Source: Bacteroidales bacterium (lineage in GTDB: Bacteria; Bacteroidota; Bacteroidia; Bacteroidales; Dysgonomonadaceae). Taken from it: DNA of 6,244 bases. Shown here in pieces: positions 1-6,244 of the stretch. The notes beneath the pieces are model-generated. The model was not told the DNA's origin. It ran no database searches and was given only the letters and a program-made list of their open reading frames with translations. Where the stretch lies: contig DUUR01000210.1 in assembly GCA_012841425.1 (NCBI GenBank), positions 1 through 6,244 on the forward strand, given 5' to 3'. The translations under genes were made by a program, and so were the position numbers. Each line of letters starts with the position of its first letter. Position 1 is the stretch's first letter.

Positions 1-1235
1 CTCAACTGCTTAGCTAATGAATTTAATATAAGAATCTCTTTAGAGAAATCACCCTTACCTGTTTCAATAATTGTTTGAGCATCCTCATATGCAAGTCGGC
101 TGTCCGATTTAATAACTGTGCGTGCAATTCTAAAATCTTTAATTTCTGCCTTTTCGTTCATATTAAAGATAACTGAAAAGCACAGTTTCTCTTCATTAGG
201 CCTTAAAGAACAGATATAATTGCTCAATCTCTCGGGCAACATAGGAATAGTGCGATCTACAAGATAAATTGAAGTTGCCCTATTTTCAGCTTCTTTATCA
301 ATCAAATCACCAGGCTTTACATAATGCGTTACATCGGCAATATGCACACCAACCTCCCATAAGTTTGGTGACAACTCTTTAAAAGAAAAAGCATCGTCAA
401 AATCTTTTGCATCCTTGGGGTCAATAGTAAATGTAAACACATCCCTAAAGTCTTCTCGTTTCGCTATTTCCTTATTATCTATAGTGTCAGGGATCAAGTC
501 GGCTATTTTACTCACATTATCCGGATAGCTGTAAGGTAAATCATACTGCGCAAGTATAGCATGCATCTCAGTGTCATTATCTCCTGGTTTTCCTAGAACA
601 TTTATTACTTTGCCCACCGGATTGTTTGCTTTTGCTGGCCACTCAACGATCTCTACAACAACTTTATCTCCATGTTTTGCACCTAAGAGGTCATCTTTGG
701 GTATAAAGATATCATTCGACAAGAACTTGCTGTCCATTACCAAAAACGCAAAATGCTTTTGCACCTCTAGTACTCCAACAAAACGAGTTTGCTTATGCTC
801 AAGAATCTCAACAACTACGCCCTCTGTTTCGGCCCTTTTTCTTTTAGCAAGCAACTGCACCCTTACCCGGTCGCCATTCATTGCATGCTTACTATTTCGC
901 TCTGGTATATAAATAATATTACCATCGTCATCCGGTACAAAGAAATTCTTCCCATTACTTCTTCTCTCAAACCTACCATCGAGCATCAATCCTCTATTGT
1001 TTATTCGATATCTTCCTCGCGAAGACTCCAGTAACTTCTCTTCATCACGTAGTTTATCAAGAACATTCAATAGCACCCTCTTGCTCTCTTCACCTCTAAG
1101 ATCAATAGCAGCGGCAATCTGCTTATAATTAAACTGCTTATCTTTATTCTCTTTCAGGAAATCTATAACAGATATGGTTAAATCTTTTTTCTTAGGTTTA
1201 GCCACGGTTTCCGATTGGCTAGTTTTTTTACTCAT
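1..1235 (-). CDS. rnr: Ribonuclease R, N-terminal 411 residues (3' end outside window)
   Basis: This is a processive 3'-to-5' exoribonuclease of the RNB (RNase II/R) family that degrades structured RNA in the cytoplasm. Reading the minus strand from ATG at 1235 gives an open frame to the window edge. A Lys-rich start is followed by a winged-helix-like segment (about residues 19-79), two OB/cold-shock-like domains (about 85-210) and the start of the RNB catalytic domain (from about 260). The signature IDPKDAKDFDDA (271-282) supplies the metal-binding aspartates D272, D278, D280 and D281, with the spacing used in RNase II and RNase R. HIADVTHYV (298-306) and the stretch around Y324 (IYLVDRTIPMLPERLSN) are also typical; this Tyr clamps the RNA 3' end in the family. 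The winged-helix part favours RNase R over RNase II. The rest of RNB and the expected S1 domain lie beyond base 1. The gene diverges from the epimerase gene. No frameshift is seen. No Shine-Dalgarno precedes the ATG. Confidence 0.96.
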   Translation of the reverse strand, partial: MSKKTSQSETVAKPKKKDLTISVIDFLKENKDKQFNYKQIAAAIDLRGEESKRVLLNVLDKLRDEEKLLESSRGRYRINNRGLMLDGRFERRSNGKNFFVPDDDGNIIYIPERNSKHAMNGDRVRVQLLAKRKRAETEGVVVEILEHKQTRFVGVLEVQKHFAFLVMDSKFLSNDIFIPKDDLLGAKHGDKVVVEIVEWPAKANNPVGKVINVLGKPGDNDTEMHAILAQYDLPYSYPDNVSKIADLIPDTIDNKEIAKREDFRDVFTFTIDPKDAKDFDDAFSFKELSPNLWEVGVHIADVTHYVKPGDLIDKEAENRATSIYLVDRTIPMLPERLSNYICSLRPNEEKLCFSVIFNMNEKAEIKDFRIARTVIKSDSRLAYEDAQTIIETGKGDFSKEILILNSLAKQL

Positions 1236-1270
1236 AATTCTTAATCTTTTGAATCCAATTGCTACTTAAA

Positions 1271-1299
1271 CAAACTAATGGTATATTTAGTTACGCAAA
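1271..1299 (-). promoter_or_regulatory. Candidate Bacteroidota-type promoter of rnr
   Basis: Read on the minus strand, TTTG (1299-1296) is followed after 17 bases by TTAGTTTG (1278-1271), a 7 of 8 match to the -7 consensus TAnnTTTG. This would start transcription near 1264, leaving a leader of about 30 bases. The spacer is slightly short. A second near-match, TTACTTTG at 1303-1296, has a poorer spacing (14 bases) to its nearest TTTG. The call rests on pattern only. Confidence 0.5.
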
Positions 1300-1359
1300 G
1301 TAATAAAAATATTGTTTCAAAACGAGTAATCCACATAATACATTTAATTTAAAAACTAA

Positions 1360-1390
1360 TTTCGAATTAATGAAGTTATAGCTATTTTTG
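1360..1390 (+). promoter_or_regulatory. Candidate Bacteroidota-type promoter of the epimerase gene
   Basis: TATTTTTG at 1383-1390 matches the -7 consensus TAnnTTTG exactly. TTTC at 1360-1363 is a 3 of 4 match to the -33 TTTG, with a 19-base spacer. Transcription would begin near 1397, giving a leader of only about 12 bases before the ATG at 1409. No Shine-Dalgarno is present. Confidence 0.6.
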
Positions 1391-1408
1391 CTTTAGAAAT
1401 TACAAGAT

Positions 1409-2422
1409 ATGGTAAACAAGAGAGTACTTATTACAGGAGCAAGTGGCTTTATCGGTAGCACTGCTGTTGACAAGGCACTTGAGCTAGGATTCGAAACCTG
1501 GGCAGGTATTCGCAAGAGTAGTAGCAGAGAATTCCTTAAAGATGAACGCATAAAGTTTATCGATCTGAATTATAATCACCCCGAAGCAATGAAGAATCAA
1601 CTTACCGAATTGATAAACAAGCATGGTAAGTTTCACTACATAATTCATATTGCAGGCCTCACCAAGGCACGCCATACAACAGAGTTCTATAATGTAAACT
1701 ATTTACAAACCCGCAAGCTAGTAGACTGTTTAATAGAAATTGATGCTGTTCCCCAAACATTTGTTCTAATGAGCTCTCTAAGTGTTATGGGAGCAGGTGA
1801 CGAAATTAATTACACACCCATTAAAATAGATGACGAGCCAAAGCCCGATACTGTTTACGGAAAAAGCAAACTTAAAGCTGAGAACTGGATAAAGAGCCTC
1901 AACAACTTCCCCTATCTTATAATTCGTCCAACTGGTGTTTATGGACCACGTGATAAGGACTATTTTATTTTAATGAAAACGATAAAAAGAGGGCTTGGTG
2001 TTAGTGCAGGTTTCAAAAAGCAAATTCTTTCATTCATTTATAGTGAGGATTTATTAGATCTAATTTTTAAATTATTAGATAGAGGAATAACTAGAAAAGA
2101 GTATATTGTTTCAGATGGCGACTGCTATACCGATATAGAATTTAACCGTATAGTAATGGAAGCTCTTAAAAAGAAAAACATCTTGAGCTTCAAAATCCCC
2201 CTATTTATAGTGCGACCTGCAGCATTTATAAGTGAAAAAACAGCAACAATACTTGGTAGAGTATCTACTTTTAATAGTGATAAATACCGAATAATGAAAC
2301 AGCGTAATTGGTCGTGCGATATTTCTCCATTGCAAAAGGACATAGATTTTAAGCCAAGATTCAGACTAAAAGAAGGTGTAAACAAGACAATTGAGTGGTA
2401 CAAAGAAAACGGCTGGCTTTGA
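1409..2422 (+). CDS. NAD(P)-dependent epimerase/dehydratase family protein (extended SDR)
   Basis: This 337-residue soluble protein belongs to the extended short-chain dehydrogenase/reductase family (COG0451-like). The N-terminal Rossmann motif GASGFIG (10-16) follows a beta strand (KRVLITG) and binds the dinucleotide. HIAGLTKA (80-87) corresponds to the family's conserved NAG/AAG strand end. MSSLSV (121-126) carries the active-site Ser/Thr position, and Y150-GKS-K154 is the catalytic YxxxK pair. RPTGVYGPRD (173-182) is the typical extended-SDR substrate-domain motif. The C-terminal IEWYKENGWL is a common ending in Bacteroidota members. All catalytic elements are intact, so it should be an active oxidoreductase, epimerase or dehydratase. 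The substrate cannot be told: nucleotide sugars are usual for the family, but no sugar-pathway gene lies nearby. It has its own promoter candidate, diverges from rnr and is followed after 68 bases by dapB. Confidence 0.9.
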   Translation: MVNKRVLITGASGFIGSTAVDKALELGFETWAGIRKSSSREFLKDERIKFIDLNYNHPEAMKNQLTELINKHGKFHYIIHIAGLTKARHTTEFYNVNYLQTRKLVDCLIEIDAVPQTFVLMSSLSVMGAGDEINYTPIKIDDEPKPDTVYGKSKLKAENWIKSLNNFPYLIIRPTGVYGPRDKDYFILMKTIKRGLGVSAGFKKQILSFIYSEDLLDLIFKLLDRGITRKEYIVSDGDCYTDIEFNRIVMEALKKKNILSFKIPLFIVRPAAFISEKTATILGRVSTFNSDKYRIMKQRNWSCDISPLQKDIDFKPRFRLKEGVNKTIEWYKENGWL

Positions 2423-2448
2423 GAACTCATCCATTTATTGTACTTTTG
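2418..2448 (+). promoter_or_regulatory. Promoter of the dapB-lepB-WbqC operon, overlapping the upstream stop codon
   Basis: TTTG (2418-2421), a 19-base spacer and TACTTTTG (2441-2448) match the Bacteroidota primary sigma consensus TTTG-N19-TAnnTTTG exactly. The TTTG spans the last codon and TGA stop (2420-2422) of the epimerase gene. The start site would fall near 2455, leaving a leader of about 36 bases before the dapB ATG at 2491. This is the best promoter in the window and suggests dapB starts its own transcript. Confidence 0.75.
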
Positions 2449-2490
2449 TTTTCACAAATTATATAGTTGATATTAAGATAGATTAATCTT

Positions 2491-3222
2491 ATGAAGATAG
2501 CACTAATAGGTTATGGTAAAATGGGCCGCGAAATAGAAAAAGTGGCCCTAGAGAGAGGGCACCAGATTGTTTGTATAGTAGATATAGATGAGAACGATAA
2601 ATTCAATTCTACTGAATTTAAAAGTGCAGATGTTGCAATTGAATTCACAACTCCAAAAAGTGCACTTAACAATTACAGGATAGCTTTTGAATTAAATATA
2701 CCAGTTGTTTCAGGTACAACAGGATGGCTCAATGATATTGACGAGATTAAAGATGAGTGTAATAATAATGGCAAAACCTTTTTCTATGCCTCAAATTTCA
2801 GTCTTGGAGTTAATCTGTTTTTTGCAGTCAACAAATATTTGTCCAAATTAATGAACAACTTCTCTACCTATGAAGTAGAGATGGAAGAAACACATCATAT
2901 ACATAAGCTAGATGCTCCAAGTGGCACTGCAATAACACTCGCTGAAGATATTATTGCTAATATAGAAAGGAAAAATAGCTGGGCTCTATATAATGATACT
3001 GTTGATAATAAATCTGACATCATTAGAATAAAAGACTACCGCGAAGGAGAAGTACCAGGTATACATACTGTTATCTATGAATCAGAAGTAGATAGCATCA
3101 AAATTACACACGACGCTAAAAGTCGAAGAGGATTTGCTTTGGGAGCTGTACTTGCAGCAGAGTTTACCAAAGATAAACAAGGGTTTCTTGGAATGCAAGA
3201 TCTACTAGGCAACTTTAAATAA
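2491..3222 (+). CDS. dapB: 4-hydroxy-tetrahydrodipicolinate reductase (DapB)
   Basis: This cytoplasmic enzyme reduces 4-hydroxy-2,3,4,5-tetrahydrodipicolinate to tetrahydrodipicolinate with NAD(P)H in the diaminopimelate/lysine pathway, which feeds peptidoglycan. The 243 residues are slightly short of the roughly 270 of the E. coli enzyme. The N-terminal Rossmann motif GYGKMG (7-12) binds the nucleotide. EFTTP (51-55) and SGTTGW (74-79) line the cofactor and active site. ETHHIHKLDAPSGTA (133-147) is the family signature, with the catalytic His (H135/H136 pair), K139 and the substrate-binding SGT. REGEVPGIHTV (184-194) and THDAKSRRGFALGAV (206-220) are conserved elements of the C-terminal domain. 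The start directly precedes the first beta strand. The gene has its own strong promoter and is followed 23 bases later by lepB without a terminator. No Shine-Dalgarno is present. Confidence 0.97.
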   Translation: MKIALIGYGKMGREIEKVALERGHQIVCIVDIDENDKFNSTEFKSADVAIEFTTPKSALNNYRIAFELNIPVVSGTTGWLNDIDEIKDECNNNGKTFFYASNFSLGVNLFFAVNKYLSKLMNNFSTYEVEMEETHHIHKLDAPSGTAITLAEDIIANIERKNSWALYNDTVDNKSDIIRIKDYREGEVPGIHTVIYESEVDSIKITHDAKSRRGFALGAVLAAEFTKDKQGFLGMQDLLGNFK

Positions 3223-3245
3223 GCCTGTACTAATTAATTATAGTT

Positions 3246-4715
3246 ATGACAATAAAAGAACGTTTTAGTCAAGCATCAAAGAGACAATGGCTTTGGTTTG
3301 TAGTTTGGGCAGCGCTTACAATCCTTTTTTCTTTCTGGGCTAACACTGCTTGGATATTATTATTAGTTCTGCTTATACTTGATATCTATATCACCAAATT
3401 TATACCATGGGGATTTTGGAAGAAATCTAAGAACACTGCATTCAGAAAAACAATGGAATGGGTAGACGCTATAGTGTTTGCCTTAATTGCAGTTTATTTT
3501 ATAAATACATTCTTCTTTCAGAACTATCAGATACCCACCTCCTCTCTCGAGAAATCTCTACTTGTAGGAGATTTTCTGGCAGTTAGCAAATTAAGCTACG
3601 GCCCTAGAGCACCTATTACCCCCCTATCTTTTCCGCTAGCGCAACATACAATGCCTGTTACTGGAGGCAAATCATATATAGACAAGCCTCAATGGAAATA
3701 TAATAGACTAAAAGGTATTGGTGAAGTTGAAAGAAACGATATAGTAGTATTCAACTTCCCCGTTGGCGATACAGTTGCACTCAATCAACAAGGAGTAGAT
3801 TTCTACACATTAGCAAAACATCACCCCAGCGGAAGTTTAGGTGTTAGGTCTGATGTACGAAGCTACGGTAAAATAGTTTATAGACCTGTAGACAGACGCG
3901 AGAATTATGTAAAACGCTGCATCGGACTCCCAGGTGAAACATTAGAGTTAAGGAATGACTCTGTTTATATAGATGGTAGCTACTTGCCAAACCCACGCCT
4001 TTCGCAGCACAACTATATGATTCATACAGACGGAACACAAATAGCAGCCGAAATATTTAGTAATATGGGTATCAATAAAGCCGATTATATTACACAAAAT
4101 AATTATGGGCAGATGGTGCCAAGATCTCAAGATCTAACAGGTGTAGACAGCTTAAGCCTATCAATATTCAATCTTAGGTCCCGTAACGGAAATAATGGTC
4201 GCGTTTACTTCAGTATACCAATGACTCAAGCTATGGTAGACGAAATGAATGCAAAACCTTTTGTATGGGATATTATCAAGGAGCGTGAGCTTCCTGGCTC
4301 AAGCTATTACTTCCCGCTCGATTATACGCATAACTGGACACGCGACACATACGGTCCTCTTTGGATACCTCAAAAAGGTGCAGTTATTACATTTGATGAA
4401 GATATAGACTATAAGGTTGCAACCTATGAAAGGTGCATAAAGAATTATGAAGGTAATGATTTTGAATATCGAGATGGACTAGTATATATTAATGGAGAGC
4501 AAGCAGATTCCTATACGTTTAAATTCGACTACTACTTCATGATGGGTGACAATAGACACAATTCTGCCGACTCTCGTAGTTGGGGTTTTGTTCCCGAAGA
4601 TCATGTTGTAGGAAAACCAATGCTCATCTGGCTCTCACTAGAAAAGGATAAAGAATGGTTTAAAGGTAAAATAAGGTGGAACCGACTTTTTCGTAGTGCT
4701 AAAATACCGGCATGA
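3246..4715 (+). CDS. lepB: Signal peptidase I, large Bacteroidota type
   Basis: This inner-membrane protease of the S26 family removes signal peptides from exported proteins on the periplasmic side. Three hydrophobic segments lie at about residues 15-33, 35-50 and 72-91. Positive residues before the first and between the second and third fit a cytoplasmic N-terminus and a periplasmic catalytic domain. IPTSSLEKSLLVGD (96-109) holds the nucleophile Ser100. YVKRCIGLPGE (221-231) holds the general base Lys223. GDNRHNSADSRSWGFVP (434-450) is the conserved box E. At 489 residues it is well above the 324 of E. coli LepB; most of the excess is about 200 residues between the Lys box and box E. Leu101 follows Ser100 where many homologues have Met. 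The 3' end overlaps the WbqC gene by 4 bases (ATGA), and dapB lies 23 bases upstream, so the three are probably co-transcribed. Confidence 0.96.
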   Translation: MTIKERFSQASKRQWLWFVVWAALTILFSFWANTAWILLLVLLILDIYITKFIPWGFWKKSKNTAFRKTMEWVDAIVFALIAVYFINTFFFQNYQIPTSSLEKSLLVGDFLAVSKLSYGPRAPITPLSFPLAQHTMPVTGGKSYIDKPQWKYNRLKGIGEVERNDIVVFNFPVGDTVALNQQGVDFYTLAKHHPSGSLGVRSDVRSYGKIVYRPVDRRENYVKRCIGLPGETLELRNDSVYIDGSYLPNPRLSQHNYMIHTDGTQIAAEIFSNMGINKADYITQNNYGQMVPRSQDLTGVDSLSLSIFNLRSRNGNNGRVYFSIPMTQAMVDEMNAKPFVWDIIKERELPGSSYYFPLDYTHNWTRDTYGPLWIPQKGAVITFDEDIDYKVATYERCIKNYEGNDFEYRDGLVYINGEQADSYTFKFDYYFMMGDNRHNSADSRSWGFVPEDHVVGKPMLIWLSLEKDKEWFKGKIRWNRLFRSAKIPA

Positions 4716-5335
4716 TGCCTTCTAGTAATAAACAAACAACTCTTCTTTCTTCATTTTATTTAGCGCCTGTAGAGTATTACACTTCACTCTACAGGAACGA
4801 TCTTGTTGTGATTGAAGTTAATGATAATTATCAAAAACAGTCTTATCGCAATAGGTGTATTATTTCTGGGGCAAACGGACCCTTAGTTTTAAGTATCCCA
4901 GTTATGAAACCAGATAAAGACAATTGTAAGATGAAGGACATTCGTATTGCAGACCATGGCAACTGGCAGCACTTGCATTGGAATGCAATACTCTCGGCAT
5001 ATAATTCTACTCCTTACTTTCAATATTTTGAAGATGACTTCAGACCCTTTTATGAAAGAAAGATTAAATTTCTTCACGATTTTAATGAGGAACTTCGACA
5101 ACTTATATGCCACATCATAGAGATTGAAAGCAAAGTCCGTTATACAGAAACATATATCGATGAGGGAAATAAAGAGTATATAGATTTAAGAGAAAAGATT
5201 CATCCAAAGAAAGAATCAGATTACAAAACAGAACCATACTATCAGGTATTTGCCTCAAAACATGGCTTCATTAATAACCTAAGTATACTTGACCTACTAT
5301 TTAATATGGGAAAAGAGGCACGGTTAATTCTCTGA
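4712..5335 (+). CDS. WbqC-family protein of unknown function
   Basis: This 207-residue soluble protein resembles the WbqC-like family, named after a gene in an O-antigen cluster; no biochemical activity is firmly known to me. Supporting features are the N-terminal FYLAPVEYY (15-23), the middle block [20 protein letters not shown] (45-64), the block [20 protein letters not shown] (83-102) and [10 protein letters not shown] (106-115). The C-terminal end [15 protein letters not shown] (186-200) also fits Bacteroidota members. It has no signal peptide or membrane segment. The chosen ATG overlaps the lepB stop as ATGA, which suggests translational coupling; a second in-frame ATG follows immediately at 4715 and is equally possible. 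Sitting directly behind lepB, it may act in envelope biogenesis, but that is only inference from context and name. Confidence 0.85.
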   Translation: MMPSSNKQTTLLSSFYLAPVEYYTSLYRNDLVVIEVNDNYQKQSYRNRCIISGANGPLVLSIPVMKPDKDNCKMKDIRIADHGNWQHLHWNAILSAYNSTPYFQYFEDDFRPFYERKIKFLHDFNEELRQLICHIIEIESKVRYTETYIDEGNKEYIDLREKIHPKKESDYKTEPYYQVFASKHGFINNLSILDLLFNMGKEARLIL

Positions 5336-5359
5336 CTTTAACAATTATATATATCTTTG
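5331..5359 (+). promoter_or_regulatory. Candidate promoter of gltX, starting at the upstream stop codon
   Basis: TATCTTTG (5352-5359) matches the -7 consensus TAnnTTTG exactly. Seventeen bases upstream lies TCTG (5331-5334), a 3 of 4 match to TTTG that runs into the TGA stop (5333-5335) of the WbqC gene. The start would be near 5366, giving a leader of about 22 bases. The -33 element is weak, so the call depends mainly on the -7 box. Confidence 0.6.
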
Positions 5360-5387
5360 CACTCAAATAAATACAACTAAATTAATT

Positions 5388-6244
5388 ATGAAAAATAAAA
5401 GAAGAGTACGTTTTGCGCCTAGTCCCACAGGTCCTTTACATATTGGAGGTGTTCGTACTGCATTATATAACTACTTATATGCTAAACAGCAAGGTGGCGA
5501 TTTTATACTCAGAATTGAAGACACAGACTCCACAAGGTTTGTAGAGGGAGCAGAAGAATATATACAAGAAACATTTGATTGGCTTGGACTAGAATTTGAT
5601 GAAAGTCCTACTAAAGGTGGAAACTATGGACCCTACAAGCAATCTGAGCGCAAAGATATTTACAAAAAATATGTAGATCAGCTATTGAAAGGCGATTCTG
5701 CTTATATCGCTTTTGATACACCAGAAGAGTTGGATTCAAAGAGAAATGAAATTTCTAATTTTCAGTACGATGCCTCTACAAGAGAGAGCATGAGAAACTC
5801 GCTCACCCTGTCGGAAGATGAAACAAAGTCCCTTATTGAAGCCGGTACCCAATACGTAGTTCGTATAAAAGTAGAAGCTGGTCACGATATTATTGTAAAT
5901 GATATGATTCGCGGAGAAGTAGTTATCAACTCCTCAATCATAGATGACAAAGTAATATATAAATCGGCCGACGAACTCCCAACCTATCACCTTGCCAACG
6001 TGGTAGATGATTATCTTATGGAAATAACCCATGTTATCAGGGGAGAAGAATGGTTACCATCTGCCCCACTTCATGTGTGGTTATATAAAAGTTTGGGATG
6101 GGAAGAAAGAATGCCTCAATTTGCGCACCTCCCACTTCTTTTAAAACCTGATGGTAAAGGTAAATTGAGCAAACGCGATGGAGACCGACTAGGATTTCCT
6201 GTTTTCCCGCTCGAGTGGAAAGATCCATCAACAAATGAAATCTC
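5388..6244 (+). CDS. gltX: Glutamyl-tRNA synthetase, N-terminal 285 residues (3' end outside window)
   Basis: This class I aminoacyl-tRNA synthetase charges tRNA-Glu with glutamate in the cytoplasm. The start ATG leads straight into [16 protein letters not shown] (6-21), which contains the HIGH-type ATP motif (HIGG, 18-21). LRIEDTD (41-47) binds substrate. [18 protein letters not shown] (191-208) and [11 protein letters not shown] (215-225) are conserved catalytic-domain blocks. KLSKR (259-263) is the KMSKS-type loop. The segment around 105-130 contains no cysteines, so the zinc-binding knuckle of the E. coli enzyme is missing, as in many GluRS of other phyla. The frame is cut by the window after codon 285, so the anticodon-binding half is not visible. 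With a promoter in the preceding gap it is probably its own unit. GlnRS is excluded by the GluRS-like motif context and compact N-terminus, though the anticodon domain cannot be checked. Confidence 0.96.
   Translation, partial: MKNKRRVRFAPSPTGPLHIGGVRTALYNYLYAKQQGGDFILRIEDTDSTRFVEGAEEYIQETFDWLGLEFDESPTKGGNYGPYKQSERKDIYKKYVDQLLKGDSAYIAFDTPEELDSKRNEISNFQYDASTRESMRNSLTLSEDETKSLIEAGTQYVVRIKVEAGHDIIVNDMIRGEVVINSSIIDDKVIYKSADELPTYHLANVVDDYLMEITHVIRGEEWLPSAPLHVWLYKSLGWEERMPQFAHLPLLLKPDGKGKLSKRDGDRLGFPVFPLEWKDPSTNEI

Larger units (their letters stand above)
1236..1408. other. Divergent intergenic region between rnr and the epimerase gene
   Basis: This very AT-rich 173-base spacer separates the two divergent start codons. 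It holds one promoter candidate on each strand, and the two do not overlap. I see no hairpin with a U-run, no convincing operator-like inverted repeat and no small open frame with a recognisable product. Confidence 0.7.

Noticed and set aside
571..1034. Plus-strand open frames at 571-912 and 789-1034
   Set aside because: They lie opposite ribonuclease R, which is unmistakable on the minus strand. Their translations are low-complexity and match no family I recognise.
2125..2430. Minus-strand open frame of about 101 codons opposite the epimerase C-terminus
   Set aside because: The plus-strand frame continues with typical SDR sequence to its stop; the opposite frame shows no recognisable domain or promoter.
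2423..2490. Lysine riboswitch or attenuator in front of dapB
   Set aside because: The leader predicted from the promoter is only about 36 bases, far too short for a lysine riboswitch aptamer, and there is no terminator hairpin with a U-run.
3223..3245. Separate promoter or palindromic operator (TAATTAATTA at 3231-3240) between dapB and lepB
   Set aside because: The 23-base gap has no TAnnTTTG box. The palindrome is pure A/T and expected by chance, so read-through from the dapB promoter is simpler.
4121..4135. Direct repeat AAGATCT-C-AAGATCT
   Set aside because: It lies inside lepB coding sequence (around PRSQDLTG), has only two copies and is not repeated elsewhere in the window; it is likely a chance codon effect.
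6037..6234. Minus-strand open frame inside gltX
   Set aside because: The plus strand encodes conserved GluRS blocks including KLSKR here, so this frame is a by-product of coding sequence.
1..6244. Mobile element, CRISPR array, toxin-antitoxin or defence system
   Set aside because: No transposase, integrase, terminal inverted repeats, regularly spaced repeats or defence-like domains were seen on either strand; all long frames are accounted for by housekeeping families.

Overview
The window is an AT-rich chromosomal stretch of housekeeping genes from a member of the Bacteroidota, most likely the order Bacteroidales. Three things point there. Recognisable promoters match the Bacteroidota primary sigma factor consensus (TTTG, about 19 bases, TAnnTTTG) rather than TTGACA/TATAAT. 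None of the six genes has a clear Shine-Dalgarno sequence. The signal peptidase (489 aa with a long insert) and the WbqC-family protein behind it are of a type and order I associate with this phylum. The species cannot be named from this window.

Layout: bases 1-1235 carry, on the minus strand, the N-terminal 411 residues of ribonuclease R, whose 3' end lies outside the window. A 173-base divergent spacer follows, with one promoter candidate facing each way. To its right, all genes are on the plus strand: an NAD(P)-dependent epimerase/dehydratase-like protein (1409-2422), dapB (2491-3222), lepB (3246-4715), a WbqC-family protein (4712-5335) and the first 285 codons of gltX (5388 to the window end).

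Transcription as read from the sequence: dapB has an exact-consensus promoter whose -33 element covers the stop codon of the epimerase gene. dapB, lepB and the WbqC gene look like one operon, with a 23-base gap and then a 4-base ATGA overlap. gltX has its own promoter in the 52-base gap after the WbqC gene, again beginning at the upstream stop codon.

The genes cover RNA decay (rnr), lysine/diaminopimelate synthesis for peptidoglycan (dapB), maturation of exported proteins (lepB), glutamyl-tRNA synthesis (gltX) and two proteins of unknown exact role. I see no tRNA, rRNA, CRISPR, insertion sequence, phage or defence genes. I found no new biological system; the most useful leads are the lepB-WbqC coupling, the unassigned epimerase and the compact promoter arrangement.
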